A DNA stretch of 37,203 bases. Origin: Actinomycetes bacterium. GTDB lineage: Bacteria; Actinomycetota; Actinomycetes; Actinomycetales; Cellulomonadaceae. The position numbers and the translations under genes were made by a program. The first letter of the stretch is position 1; each line of letters starts with the position of its first letter. Location: NCBI GenBank assembly GCA_023389455.1, contig JAEWEJ010000082.1, positions 1 to 37,203 on the forward strand, read 5' to 3'. Shown here in pieces: positions 1-7,396 of this stretch. Under the pieces are notes generated by a model. That model saw nothing but the letters and a program-made list of their open reading frames with translations, was not told where the DNA came from and ran no database searches.

Positions 1-642
1 CGGCGGTACCGCGTGCCGGGCCCGGCGCGGGCCTACGCCGCGACGACGGCGCAGGCGATGCTCGGGACGGCGGCGAGCGCGGCCCTGGTCGTCGGGTTCC
101 CCGTGCTGCTCCGGGTGACGACGCCCGCGGAGACCTACGCGCACGCGGGCCCGCTGCTGCTCGCCGTGCAGCTCACCCGCGCCCCGCTGCTCATCCCCCT
201 GAACGCCTACCAGGGCGTGGCGATCACGCACTTCCTGCAGCACCGCGAGCGCGGCGCCCGCCCGCTCCTGCGGGTCGCGGCGGGAGTCCTGGTCGTCGGC
301 GCGGTCGGCGCCGGGGCGGCCGCGCTCGTCGGCCCCTGGCTCATGGCGACGGTCCTGGGGCCGGACTACCGCGTGTCGGGCGCCCTGCTCGCCGGGCTGA
401 CCGCGAGCGCCTGCGCGCTCGCGCTGCTGACGCTGACCGGCGCCGCCGTGCTCGCGCTGGGGCGGCACGCGGGCTACGCGGGCGGGTGGCTCGTGGCGAC
501 CGTCGTGTCGGCCGTCCTGCTGGTCCTGCCCGGCGACCTGCACCAGCGGGCGGTGCTCAGCCTCGCCGCCGGACCCCTGGTCGGCGTGCTCGTGCACGCG
601 CTGGTGGTGCGGCGGGAGATCGTGCGGGCCCGGTTAGGATGA
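1..642 (+). CDS. Polysaccharide flippase (Wzx/MATE-like), C-terminal part
   Basis: The frame is open from the first base of the window, so the N-terminus lies outside and the 213 visible codons are only the end of the protein. What can be seen is a run of Ala/Leu/Val-rich membrane segments separated by short polar loops, ending in a basic tail. This fits the C-terminal helices of a Wzx-type lipid-linked oligosaccharide flippase or related polysaccharide biosynthesis membrane protein. The location, head to tail with glycosyltransferases, supports a role in moving lipid-linked sugars across the membrane. Its stop codon lies nine bases before the ATG of the next gene, and the sequence around the stop also supplies that gene's AGGA ribosome binding site. 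The family call is moderate because the diagnostic N-terminal half is missing; another multi-pass glycan membrane protein is possible. Confidence 0.6.
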   Translation, partial: RRYRVPGPARAYAATTAQAMLGTAASAALVVGFPVLLRVTTPAETYAHAGPLLLAVQLTRAPLLIPLNAYQGVAITHFLQHRERGARPLLRVAAGVLVVGAVGAGAAALVGPWLMATVLGPDYRVSGALLAGLTASACALALLTLTGAAVLALGRHAGYAGGWLVATVVSAVLLVLPGDLHQRAVLSLAAGPLVGVLVHALVVRREIVRARLG

Positions 643-647
643 CGGCC

Positions 648-1403
648 ATGCCTTCCGCCAGCAGCGCACGCATGCTCGTCATCGTGCCCGCCTGGAACGA
701 GCAGGCGACCGTCGCCGCGGTGGTGGCGGAGCTGCTCGACTCGGTGCCGGGCGCGGACGTCCTCGTCGTCGACGACGGCTCCACCGACAGCACCGCGCAG
801 GTCGCCGCCCGCGCCGGCGCGCAGGTGCTGGAGCTGCCGATCAACCTCGGCGTCGGCGGTGCCATGCGCGCCGGCTACACCTACGCGATGCGCCGCGGCT
901 ACGACCTGGCGGTCCAGGTGGACGCCGACGGGCAGCACGACCCGCGGGAGATCCCGCGCCTCGTCGAGACGCTGCGCTCCGAGGGGGCGGACATCGTCAT
1001 CGGCGCGCGGTTCGCGGGCGTCGGGGACTACACCGCGCGGGGGCCGCGCTGGTGGTCCATGCGGCTGCTGGCCTCGGTGCTCTCGCGGGTGTGCGGCACC
1101 CGGCTCACGGACGCGACCTCGGGCTTCAAGCTCAGCAACCGCCGCGCGATCACCCTGTTCGCGGGGAACTACCCGGCGGAGTACCTCGGCGACACCGTGG
1201 AGTCCCTCGTCATCGCGGCGCGCTCCGGGCTGGTCGTCCGGCAGGTGGGGGTCGCGATGCGTCCGCGCGCGGGCGGCCGGCCCTCGCACTCGCCGCTGCG
1301 TGCGGCGGTGTTCCTGGGCCGCGCGGCGATCGCGCTCGTCATCGCCCTGTCCCGCCCCACCGCCACCGCGCAGCCCGCGCTCGAGATCGAGGCGACCGCA
1401 TGA
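648..1403 (+). CDS. GT2 glycosyltransferase, polyprenyl-phosphate (DPM1) type
   Basis: A 251-residue family 2 glycosyltransferase with the usual order of motifs: VIVPAWNE near the N-terminus, VVDDGSTDST, NLGVGGAMRAGY, then the DADGQHDP stretch carrying the metal and nucleotide binding aspartates, and ATSGFKL. This set is typical of enzymes that transfer a sugar from a nucleotide donor to polyprenyl phosphate on the cytoplasmic face (dolichol-phosphate mannose synthase relatives). One hydrophobic stretch near the C-terminus may touch the membrane. I chose the ATG at 648 because an AGGA sits eight bases upstream; an in-frame ATG at 639 overlaps the previous stop and is also possible. The next gene, a DUF2304 membrane protein, overlaps its stop, and this GT2/DUF2304 pairing is common in surface-glycan loci. 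The sugar is unknown. Confidence 0.85.
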   Translation: MPSASSARMLVIVPAWNEQATVAAVVAELLDSVPGADVLVVDDGSTDSTAQVAARAGAQVLELPINLGVGGAMRAGYTYAMRRGYDLAVQVDADGQHDPREIPRLVETLRSEGADIVIGARFAGVGDYTARGPRWWSMRLLASVLSRVCGTRLTDATSGFKLSNRRAITLFAGNYPAEYLGDTVESLVIAARSGLVVRQVGVAMRPRAGGRPSHSPLRAAVFLGRAAIALVIALSRPTATAQPALEIEATA

Positions 1404-1819
1404 GGCTCACGATCATCTCCATCGTGGTCTGCGTCGGCCTCGCCGCCGCGCTCGTCCAGCTGCTGCGCACCCGGCGCATCCGCGAGAAGTACGCCGCGAT
1501 CTGGATCGTGCTCACCCTGGCCGTCGTGGTCATCGGGGTGTTCCCGGGCCTGGCGTTCTGGCTGTCGGACCTGGTCGGCGTGCAGACCCCCGCCAACCTG
1601 CTGTTCGCCCTCGCGTCGCTCGTCCTGCTCGGCGTGTGCATCCAGCTGAGCACCGAGGTGTCGGCGCTCGAGGAGGAGACGCGCACCCTGGCCGAGGAGA
1701 TCGCCCTGCTGCGCCTGGAGGTGCGCCAGAGCCTCGCCGCGTCGGGTGACGAGGGGCGGCGGTCCGGCCCGGGCCCCCGCGAGGGCCACGCGACGACGCC
1801 CGGCGACCCCACGGCATGA
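1400..1819 (+). CDS. DUF2304 family small membrane protein
   Basis: A 139-residue protein beginning at an ATG that overlaps the preceding TGA. It has an N-terminal membrane segment, a basic RTRRIREKYA stretch, a second and third hydrophobic segment, and then a heptad-like Glu/Leu-rich region (about residues 88-115) likely to form a short coiled coil, followed by a polar Gly/Arg-rich tail. The layout, especially the basic loop with REKYAAIW followed by two membrane spans, matches DUF2304 proteins, which are habitually encoded beside DPM1-like GT2 enzymes. The molecular role of the family is not established; a membrane anchor or partner for the upstream GT2 is a reasonable inference. It overlaps the next gene by four bases, so translation is probably coupled. 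Confidence 0.75.
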   Translation: MRLTIISIVVCVGLAAALVQLLRTRRIREKYAAIWIVLTLAVVVIGVFPGLAFWLSDLVGVQTPANLLFALASLVLLGVCIQLSTEVSALEEETRTLAEEIALLRLEVRQSLAASGDEGRRSGPGPREGHATTPGDPTA

Positions 1820-2841
1820 CGCCGGCGTCCGTCAGCGTCGTCGTCGTCACCTGGAACGGGCTCGCGCTCACCGAGCGCTGCCTGGACTCGCTGGCCGCCC
1901 AGCGGACGCCCGGGCGCGAGCACGAGGTCGTCGTGGTCGACAACGGCTCGACCGACGGCACCGTCGAGGCGCTCCGCGACCGCCCGGACGTGCGGGTGGT
2001 GGCGCTCGACCGCAACACGGGGTTCGCGGGCGGGGTCAACGCCGGCGTCGCCGCGAGCACGGGTGACGTCGTCGTGCTGCTCAACAACGACGCCACCGCG
2101 CGGCCGGGGTTCCTCGAGCACCTGGTGGCGCCGTTCGACGACCCCGCCGCCGCCCGCCTCGGGGCGACGACCGGGCGGGTGCTGCTGCGCGGGCGGTTCC
2201 GCCCCGCCGGTCCCGGCGAGACGGGCCTCGTGGACCACGCCGGCCGCGCCTGGGTCCGCACCACGGACTCCGCGGGGCGGCGTCTGCTCAACAGCACCGG
2301 CAACGAGGTGACCCGCTCGGGCAACGGCCGCGACCGCGACTGGCTCGCCGACGCCCGGGACCCGGCGCCGCCCGCCCGCGTCTTCGGCGTCAACGGCGGC
2401 TGCGCGGCGCTGCGGCGGGCCGCGCTGGCCGACGTCGGGCCGCTCGACGAGTCCCTGTTCATGTACTACGAGGACACCGAGCTGTCGTGGCGCCTGCGGC
2501 GGCGCGGCTGGGACGTCGCCTACGTGCACGGGGCCGAGACCGAGCACGACCACGCCGGGTCGTCCGGCGCCGGCTCGGCGTTCTTCCTCGACCACAACGA
2601 GCGCAACCGGCTCGTCGTGGCCCTGGTGCACGCGCCCCTGCCCGTGGTGGCGCGGGCGGTGGCCCGCAGCGTGGCACGGGCGGTCCTCGGCCACGACCGC
2701 CCCCGGCGGTGGCGCGCCCTCGCCCGCGTCGCGGCCTCCGTCCCCGCCGCCGTGCGCCGTCGTCGCGCCGTCGACCGGACCGCGAGCGTGCCGCGCCGGG
2801 CCGTCGCCACGTTCCTCGTCCCCGACGGGCCGCGGCGGTGA
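1816..2841 (+). CDS. GT2 glycosyltransferase, rhamnosyltransferase (WbbL)-like
   Basis: A 341-residue GT2 enzyme starting at an ATG that overlaps the DUF2304 stop. Motifs in order: VSVVVVTWNG at the N-terminus, VVVDNGSTDGT, NTGFAGGVNAG, the LLNNDA element that replaces the classical DXD in this subgroup, GVNGGCAALRR, and ESLFMYYEDTELSWR. The NNDA plus FMYYEDTELSWR combination is characteristic of WbbL-like rhamnosyltransferases and related polymer-building enzymes. The C-terminal 90 residues are very Arg/Ala-rich and may dock to the membrane or partner proteins. L-rhamnose is a plausible donor because all four dTDP-rhamnose genes are in the window, but donor and acceptor cannot be read from the sequence. 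It overlaps the next gene by four bases (GTGA). Confidence 0.85.
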   Translation: MTPASVSVVVVTWNGLALTERCLDSLAAQRTPGREHEVVVVDNGSTDGTVEALRDRPDVRVVALDRNTGFAGGVNAGVAASTGDVVVLLNNDATARPGFLEHLVAPFDDPAAARLGATTGRVLLRGRFRPAGPGETGLVDHAGRAWVRTTDSAGRRLLNSTGNEVTRSGNGRDRDWLADARDPAPPARVFGVNGGCAALRRAALADVGPLDESLFMYYEDTELSWRLRRRGWDVAYVHGAETEHDHAGSSGAGSAFFLDHNERNRLVVALVHAPLPVVARAVARSVARAVLGHDRPRRWRALARVAASVPAAVRRRRAVDRTASVPRRAVATFLVPDGPRR

Positions 2842-3944
2842 CCGCGCCCGTGCACGTCGGGGTCACCGTGGAGCAGGCGTGGCAGCGCGTGCCCGGCGGG
2901 TCCGCGTCCTACCTCGTCGAGCTGCTCCGCGCCCTGCACCTCCGCACGGACCTCGACGTCACGGGCGTGGCCGCCGCGCACCGGCACCCCGCCCCCGAGG
3001 AGTACCGGGTGCCCGTCCCGGTCCGCTCCCTGGGCCTGCCGCGCTACCCGCTGTACCGGGCGTGGAACTGGCTCGGCGCCCCGCGCCCCGAGTGGGCGGT
3101 GCGCGGGCTCGACGTCGTGCACGCCTCCACCTGGGCGATCCCGCCGACGTCCCGCCCGCTGGTGGTCACGGTGCACGACCTCGCCTTCCTGCGCGACCCG
3201 GACCACTTCACGCCGCGGGGCGTCGGCTTCTTCACGCGCGCGCTGGCCCGCACCCGCCGGGAGGCGGTGGCCGTCGTCGTGCCGTCGCAGGCCACCGCGG
3301 ACGACTGCGCAGCCGCCGGCCTGGACCCCGCGCGCGTGCACGTGGTCCCGCACGGCGCGCCGCAGTGGCACGTGCGGGACGCCGACGTGGCCGAGGTCCG
3401 GCGGCGCCTGGGCCTTCCCGACCGCTTCGTGCTGTGGTGCGGCACCTTCGAGCCGCGCAAGAACGTCGCCGGCGTGCTCGCGGGCTTCGCGCGGCTCGCG
3501 GAGCGGGACCCCGGCGTGCACCTCGTGCTCGTCGGCCCGCCGGGCTGGGGCGAGCTGCCGGCACGCCCCCCGGCCGGCCCGTGGGAGTCCCGCGTGCTGT
3601 CGCTCGGCCGGCTGCCCGGCCCCGACCTGCAGGCCGTGTACGCCGCGGCGGCGGCGTTCTGCTTCCCCTCGCTCTGGGAGGGCTTCGGCCTGCCCGTCCT
3701 CGAGGCGATGTCGGTCGGCACGCCCGTCGTGACCTCCCGCGACACGTCGATGGCGGAGGTGACCGGCGACGCGGGCATCCTGGTCGACCCGCACGACGCG
3801 GACGCGATCGCCGCCGGCCTGGAGCGCGCGCTCGCCGACCGGGCCGCGCTCGGGGCGGCGGCGCGCGCCCGGGCGGCGGGGTTCCGGTGGTCCGACGCGG
3901 CGGAGCAGCACGCCCGGATCTACCGGTCCGTCGCCGCGTCCTGA
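2838..3944 (+). CDS. GT4 glycosyltransferase
   Basis: A 368-residue GT-B fold glycosyltransferase of family 4. The N-terminal domain has a GGSASYLVELLRAL start, and HASTWAIPP and VTVHDLAF stretches; the C-terminal domain has CGTFEPRKN, LVGPPGWG and the catalytic EX7E element in EGFGLPVLEAM followed by GTPVVTS. These match mannosyl/rhamnosyltransferase-like GT4 proteins that use nucleotide sugars in the cytoplasm. The GTG start at 2838 overlaps the previous stop, and the protein aligns from its first residues, so I prefer it over longer readings. It is the last gene of the first plus-strand operon; 57 bases separate it from rmlA, where a new promoter seems to lie. Sugar specificity is not known. 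Confidence 0.87.
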   Translation: MTAPVHVGVTVEQAWQRVPGGSASYLVELLRALHLRTDLDVTGVAAAHRHPAPEEYRVPVPVRSLGLPRYPLYRAWNWLGAPRPEWAVRGLDVVHASTWAIPPTSRPLVVTVHDLAFLRDPDHFTPRGVGFFTRALARTRREAVAVVVPSQATADDCAAAGLDPARVHVVPHGAPQWHVRDADVAEVRRRLGLPDRFVLWCGTFEPRKNVAGVLAGFARLAERDPGVHLVLVGPPGWGELPARPPAGPWESRVLSLGRLPGPDLQAVYAAAAAFCFPSLWEGFGLPVLEAMSVGTPVVTSRDTSMAEVTGDAGILVDPHDADAIAAGLERALADRAALGAAARARAAGFRWSDAAEQHARIYRSVAAS

Positions 3945-3987
3945 CGGTCGAGCAGCGCGTTCGTCCGCACAAGCGCGCGGGATGGGC

Positions 3988-3993
3988 CACAAT
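3988..3993 (+). promoter_or_regulatory. Possible -10 element for a leaderless rmlA transcript
   Basis: CACAAT lies eight bases before the rmlA ATG at 4002, leaving no room for a ribosome binding site, and no good Shine-Dalgarno is present. This spacing would put the transcription start at or next to the A of the ATG. Leaderless mRNAs are common in actinobacteria. No convincing -35 hexamer is visible, and the hexamer itself deviates from TANNNT at its first base. Confidence 0.35.
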
Positions 3994-4001
3994 GGGTGCC
4001 C

Positions 4002-4871
4002 ATGCGCGGCATCATCCTGGCAGGCGGGTCCGGAACCCGGCTGCACCCGATCACCCTCGGCGTCAGCAAGCAGCTCGTCCCGGTGTACGACAAGCCGATG
4101 ATCTACTACCCGCTGTCGACCCTCATGCTGGCCGGCATCCGGGACGTCCTGATCATCACGACCCCGCACGACGCGGAGCAGTTCCAGCGGCTGCTGGGCG
4201 ACGGCTCGCAGTTCGGGATCTCGATCAGCTACACGGTGCAGGCCGAGCCCAACGGGCTCGCGCAGGCGTTCGTGCTCGGGGCGGACTTCGTCGGCGACGA
4301 CTCCGCGGCCCTCGTGCTGGGCGACAACATCTTCTACGGACCGGGCCTGGGCACGCGGCTCACCCGGTTCGACGAGATCGACGGCGCCGCCGTGTTCGCC
4401 TACCGGGTCGCGGACCCGACCGCCTACGGCGTGGTCGAGTTCGACGCCGACGGCCGGGCGCTCTCCCTGGAGGAGAAGCCCGCGCGGCCGAAGTCCTCGT
4501 ACGCCGTGCCGGGCCTGTACTTCTACGACAACGACGTCGTCGCCATCGCCCGGGACCTGAAGCCGTCCGCGCGCGGCGAGTACGAGATCACGGACGTGAA
4601 CCGCACGTACCTGGAGCAGGGCAGGCTGCACGTCGAGGTGCTCCCCCGCGGCACCGCCTGGCTGGACACCGGCACGTTCGACTCCCTGCTCGAGGCATCG
4701 GACTTCGTGCGGACCGTCGAGCACCGCCAGGGCCTGAAGGTCGGGTCCCCGGAGGAGGTCGCCTGGCGCCGCGGCTTCCTCAGCGACGACGAGCTGCGCG
4801 TGCGGGCCGAGAAGCTCGTGAAGTCCGGGTACGGCTCGTACCTCCTGGGCCTGCTGGAGCAGGAGGCGTGA
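4002..4871 (+). CDS. rmlA: Glucose-1-phosphate thymidylyltransferase
   Basis: A 289-residue enzyme that joins dTTP and glucose-1-phosphate to make dTDP-glucose, the first step to dTDP-L-rhamnose and to other dTDP-deoxysugars. The nucleotide-binding signature GGSGTRL is at residues 8-14, followed by GVSKQLVPVYDKP; LGDNIFYG, the metal-binding and sugar-binding EEKP segment, and GTAWLDTGT further on are all present. Length and motif order agree with the RmlA family. The ATG at 4002 is preferred over a GTG six bases upstream because the conserved N-terminus begins at MRGIILAGG. The gene heads a run with an aminotransferase, a fused acetyltransferase/ketoisomerase and two membrane glycosylation genes. 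Its product may therefore feed both rhamnose and an amino-deoxyhexose. The partner dehydratase gene rmlB is at the far end of the window. Confidence 0.97.
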   Translation: MRGIILAGGSGTRLHPITLGVSKQLVPVYDKPMIYYPLSTLMLAGIRDVLIITTPHDAEQFQRLLGDGSQFGISISYTVQAEPNGLAQAFVLGADFVGDDSAALVLGDNIFYGPGLGTRLTRFDEIDGAAVFAYRVADPTAYGVVEFDADGRALSLEEKPARPKSSYAVPGLYFYDNDVVAIARDLKPSARGEYEITDVNRTYLEQGRLHVEVLPRGTAWLDTGTFDSLLEASDFVRTVEHRQGLKVGSPEEVAWRRGFLSDDELRVRAEKLVKSGYGSYLLGLLEQEA

Positions 4872-5983
4872 CCACCCGCCCGCACGAGGCCACGACCGTC
4901 CCCCTCAACGACCTCTCACGCGCGCTCGACGCCGAGCGGGAGGTGCTCGTCGCGGCGGTGGCCCGCGTGGTTGAGTCCGGCTGGCTCGTGCACGGCCCCG
5001 AGCACCGGGCGTTCGAGGCCGAGCTCGCCGGCTTCCTCGGTGTCGAGCACGTCCTCGGCGTCGCCAGCGGGACCGACGCTCTCGAGCTCGCCCTTCGTGC
5101 CGTCGTCCCGGCGGACCGACCCGTGGTCGTGACGGCCGCGAACTGCGGCGGATACACCACCACCGCCGCGCGCCGGGCGGGGTTCGAGGTGCGCTACGCC
5201 GACGTGGACGCCTCGACGCACCTCCTGACCGCCGACGGCGTGGCCGAGGTGCTCGACGCGCAGGTCGGTGCGGTCGTCGTCACACACCTGTACGGGCGCT
5301 CGGCGGACATCGCGGCGGTCCGGGCCGTGTGCGAGCCCCTCGGTGTCCGCGTGGTCGAGGACTGCGCTCAGGCGCTCGGCGCCCACCGGCCCGAGGGACG
5401 GGTCGGCAGCCTGGCCGACATCGCCGCCTTCTCGTTCTACCCGACCAAGAACCTCGGGGCGCTCGGCGACGGAGGAGCCGTCGCCACGGGGTCGGCCGAT
5501 CTGGGCGAGGTGGTGCGCGAGCTCCGGCAGTACGGGTGGCAGGGCAAGTACACGATCGGCCGGACCGGTGGCGTGAACTCCCGGCTCGACGAGGTCCAGG
5601 CCGCCGTTCTGCGCACGCGGCTCCCCCGCCTCGACGCCGGGAACGCCCGTCGGCGCGAGGTGCTGGCCGCCTATGGTGCTGCCGCAGGCGACGGGGTCCG
5701 CGTGCTGCCGGCGGACGGGCCGGAGCACGCCGCCCACCTCGCCGTGGTCGTCTGCGACCGCCGTGACGAGCTCGCCGCGCACCTGCTGGCCGCGGGGGTT
5801 CGCACCGACGTGCACTACCCGATCCCGGACCACCGGCAGCCGGCCCTCGCAGGGGCATACGCCGAGGTGACGTTGCCGGTCACCGAGCGACTCGCCGGGC
5901 AGGTCCTCTCCCTCCCGCTGTTCGTCGAGCTCAGCGACACCGAGGTCGCCCAGGTCTGCGCGGCGCTGCGGAGCTTCTCGTGA
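4868..5983 (+). CDS. DegT/DnrJ/EryC1 sugar aminotransferase, FdtB/QdtB-like
   Basis: A 371-residue PLP-dependent enzyme of the DegT/DnrJ/EryC1 family. Visible family features are PLNDL at the start, GVASGTDALELAL, the VVEDCAQALGA stretch, the PLP-lysine segment FSFYPTKNLGALGDGGA, and the C-terminal VHYPIPDHRQPAL. These resemble enzymes that aminate C3 of a dTDP-3-keto-6-deoxyhexose. That reading is strengthened by RmlA directly upstream and by the 3,4-ketoisomerase-like domain encoded at 7393-8322, which would make the 3-keto substrate. Product would be dTDP-Fuc3N or dTDP-Qui3N; the sequence does not tell which. The GTG start overlaps the rmlA stop by four bases and has an AGGAGG a few bases upstream. 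Codon third positions contain visibly more A/T than in the genes before 4868. Confidence 0.85.
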   Translation: MTTRPHEATTVPLNDLSRALDAEREVLVAAVARVVESGWLVHGPEHRAFEAELAGFLGVEHVLGVASGTDALELALRAVVPADRPVVVTAANCGGYTTTAARRAGFEVRYADVDASTHLLTADGVAEVLDAQVGAVVVTHLYGRSADIAAVRAVCEPLGVRVVEDCAQALGAHRPEGRVGSLADIAAFSFYPTKNLGALGDGGAVATGSADLGEVVRELRQYGWQGKYTIGRTGGVNSRLDEVQAAVLRTRLPRLDAGNARRREVLAAYGAAAGDGVRVLPADGPEHAAHLAVVVCDRRDELAAHLLAAGVRTDVHYPIPDHRQPALAGAYAEVTLPVTERLAGQVLSLPLFVELSDTEVAQVCAALRSFS

Positions 5984-6978
5984 CCGAACCGCCGGCTCTC
6001 CCGACCCCCGGGACGGACGGCTCTGCGGAACCCACCGGACCCGAGTACTCCGTGGTGATTCCCGTGTACACGAACGAGGCCACGCTCGGTGCGGTCATCG
6101 AGCGACTGGAGGGCGTCGCGGCGCGCCTCCCGGGCGATCTCGAAGCCGTCTTCGTCGTCGACGGTTCCCCCGACGGCTCCCAGGTGGTCCTCGAGCGCCT
6201 CCTGCCCGAGGCGAAGATCTCCAGCCAGCTCGTCGTCCACTCGCGCAACTTCGGCTCGTTCCCCGCGATCCGCACGGGCCTCGCGGCGGCACGCGGCCGC
6301 TACATCGGCGTCATGGCGGCCGACCTCCAGGAGCCGCCCGAGCTCATGGAGCAGTTCTTCGACGTGCTCCGCACGGGAGACGCGGACATCGCGATCGGTC
6401 GACGTGCGTCGCGCGCCGACCCGGCGGTCTCCTCGCTGCTGTCCCGGACGTTCTGGGGGCTGTACCGGCGACTCATCAATCCGGCCATCCCGCGCGGCGG
6501 CGTCGACGTGTTCGGCTGCACCCGTGAGGTGGCCGGGCACCTGCTTGCGCTGGGTGAGGCGCACTCCAGCCTCGTCGGGCTCCTCTACTGGGTCGGGTTC
6601 CGCCGCACGGAGGTGCCCTACAGCCGCGTCGAGCGGACCGAGGGCCGGTCGGGGTGGACCCTCCGCAAGCGGGTGCGATACATGCTCGACAGCGTCTTCT
6701 CGTTCACCGACATCCCGATCAGCCTGCTCAGCACCGTCGGTTTCGCCGGCGCCGTGGTGACCGCCCTGATCGGCGTGGTCGTGTTCCTCAGCTGGCTCAC
6801 GGGCGGCATCGACGAGGTGGGCTACACCCCTCTGATGCTTGTCATGCTGTTCTCCACCTTCATCCTGCTCTCGGGTCTCGGGGTCGTCGGATCGTACGTC
6901 TGGCGGACGTACGAGAACAGCAAGGCGCGGCCCGTGTCGGTGGCTATGACGCGCCGGGTCTTCGACGTCGATGCCTGA
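5980..6978 (+). CDS. GtrB-like GT2 (polyprenyl-phosphate glycosyltransferase) with two C-terminal TM segments
   Basis: A 332-residue protein with an N-terminal GT2 domain (SVVIPVYTNEATL, VDGSPDGS, HSRNFGSF, AADLQEPPEL) followed by two strong membrane segments at about residues 245-275 and 285-310. This is the GtrB/ArnC-type layout: a cytoplasmic GT2 domain that loads a sugar onto undecaprenyl or decaprenyl phosphate and is tethered by a C-terminal hairpin. The next gene encodes a GtrA-like protein, the usual flippase partner. The surrounding genes suggest the substrate may be the dTDP-3-acetamido sugar made by this module; that is inference. The GTG start overlaps the aminotransferase stop, and the gene overlaps gtrA by eight bases. 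In the first 60 codons I count about ten ending in A or T, unlike genes upstream of 4868. Confidence 0.85.
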   Translation: MTEPPALPTPGTDGSAEPTGPEYSVVIPVYTNEATLGAVIERLEGVAARLPGDLEAVFVVDGSPDGSQVVLERLLPEAKISSQLVVHSRNFGSFPAIRTGLAAARGRYIGVMAADLQEPPELMEQFFDVLRTGDADIAIGRRASRADPAVSSLLSRTFWGLYRRLINPAIPRGGVDVFGCTREVAGHLLALGEAHSSLVGLLYWVGFRRTEVPYSRVERTEGRSGWTLRKRVRYMLDSVFSFTDIPISLLSTVGFAGAVVTALIGVVVFLSWLTGGIDEVGYTPLMLVMLFSTFILLSGLGVVGSYVWRTYENSKARPVSVAMTRRVFDVDA

Positions 6979-7396
6979 GCGACACTCACTCGTGGGTTCG
7001 GCCTGGCGGTTCCTGATCGCGGGCGGCGCCAACACGCTCGTCACCGCAGGCCTCCTCGCGCTCCTGTCGCTCGTGATCGACCCGCGGCTGGCCTACACCC
7101 TCGTCTTCGCGGCGGGCGTCGTGCTGTCGACCGTGCTGGCGGACCGGTTCGTGTACGGGGTCCGCATGAACCGCGCCGCGGTCACCGCGTACGTCCTGCT
7201 GTACCTGCTCGTCTACCTCGTCGGGCTCCTCGTGGTGCACCTGTGGGCCGCAGCCGGCCAGCCGCCCGCCGCGAGCAGCCTCGTCGTCGTGATCACAGCG
7301 CCGCTGACCTTCCTCGGCGGCCGTGCCATCACCGGCCGTCTCGACCGGGCCCGCGCCGCGAGCCCTGCACCTCCCTCCCGGAAGGACACCCCGTGA
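6971..7396 (+). CDS. GtrA-like membrane protein
   Basis: A 141-residue, four-span membrane protein of the GtrA/DPMS family. It opens with FLIAGGANTLVTAGLLALLS, followed by a second span, the conserved-looking DRFVYG loop, and two further spans before a basic tail. GtrA proteins are thought to flip polyprenyl-phosphate-linked monosaccharides outward for use by GT-C enzymes. The ATG lies inside the last codons of the GtrB-like gene (eight-base overlap), so the two are translationally linked. A GGAAGGA near its 3' end serves the next gene. Two GT-C-like proteins that could use such flipped donors are encoded at 27413 and 31617. Confidence 0.85.
   Translation: MPERHSLVGSAWRFLIAGGANTLVTAGLLALLSLVIDPRLAYTLVFAAGVVLSTVLADRFVYGVRMNRAAVTAYVLLYLLVYLVGLLVVHLWAAAGQPPAASSLVVVITAPLTFLGGRAITGRLDRARAASPAPPSRKDTP

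Noticed and set aside
3996..4001. Alternative GTG start for rmlA two codons upstream
   Set aside because: It adds only Met-Pro before the conserved MRGIILAGG start, has no ribosome binding site and fits the nearby -10 less well.
2520..4724. A 734-codon open frame on the minus strand, antisense to the GT4 and rmlA genes
   Set aside because: Its translation is rich in Arg, Gly, His and Val with no domain, and it runs across several well-supported genes. Such antisense frames are expected where codons almost always end in G or C.
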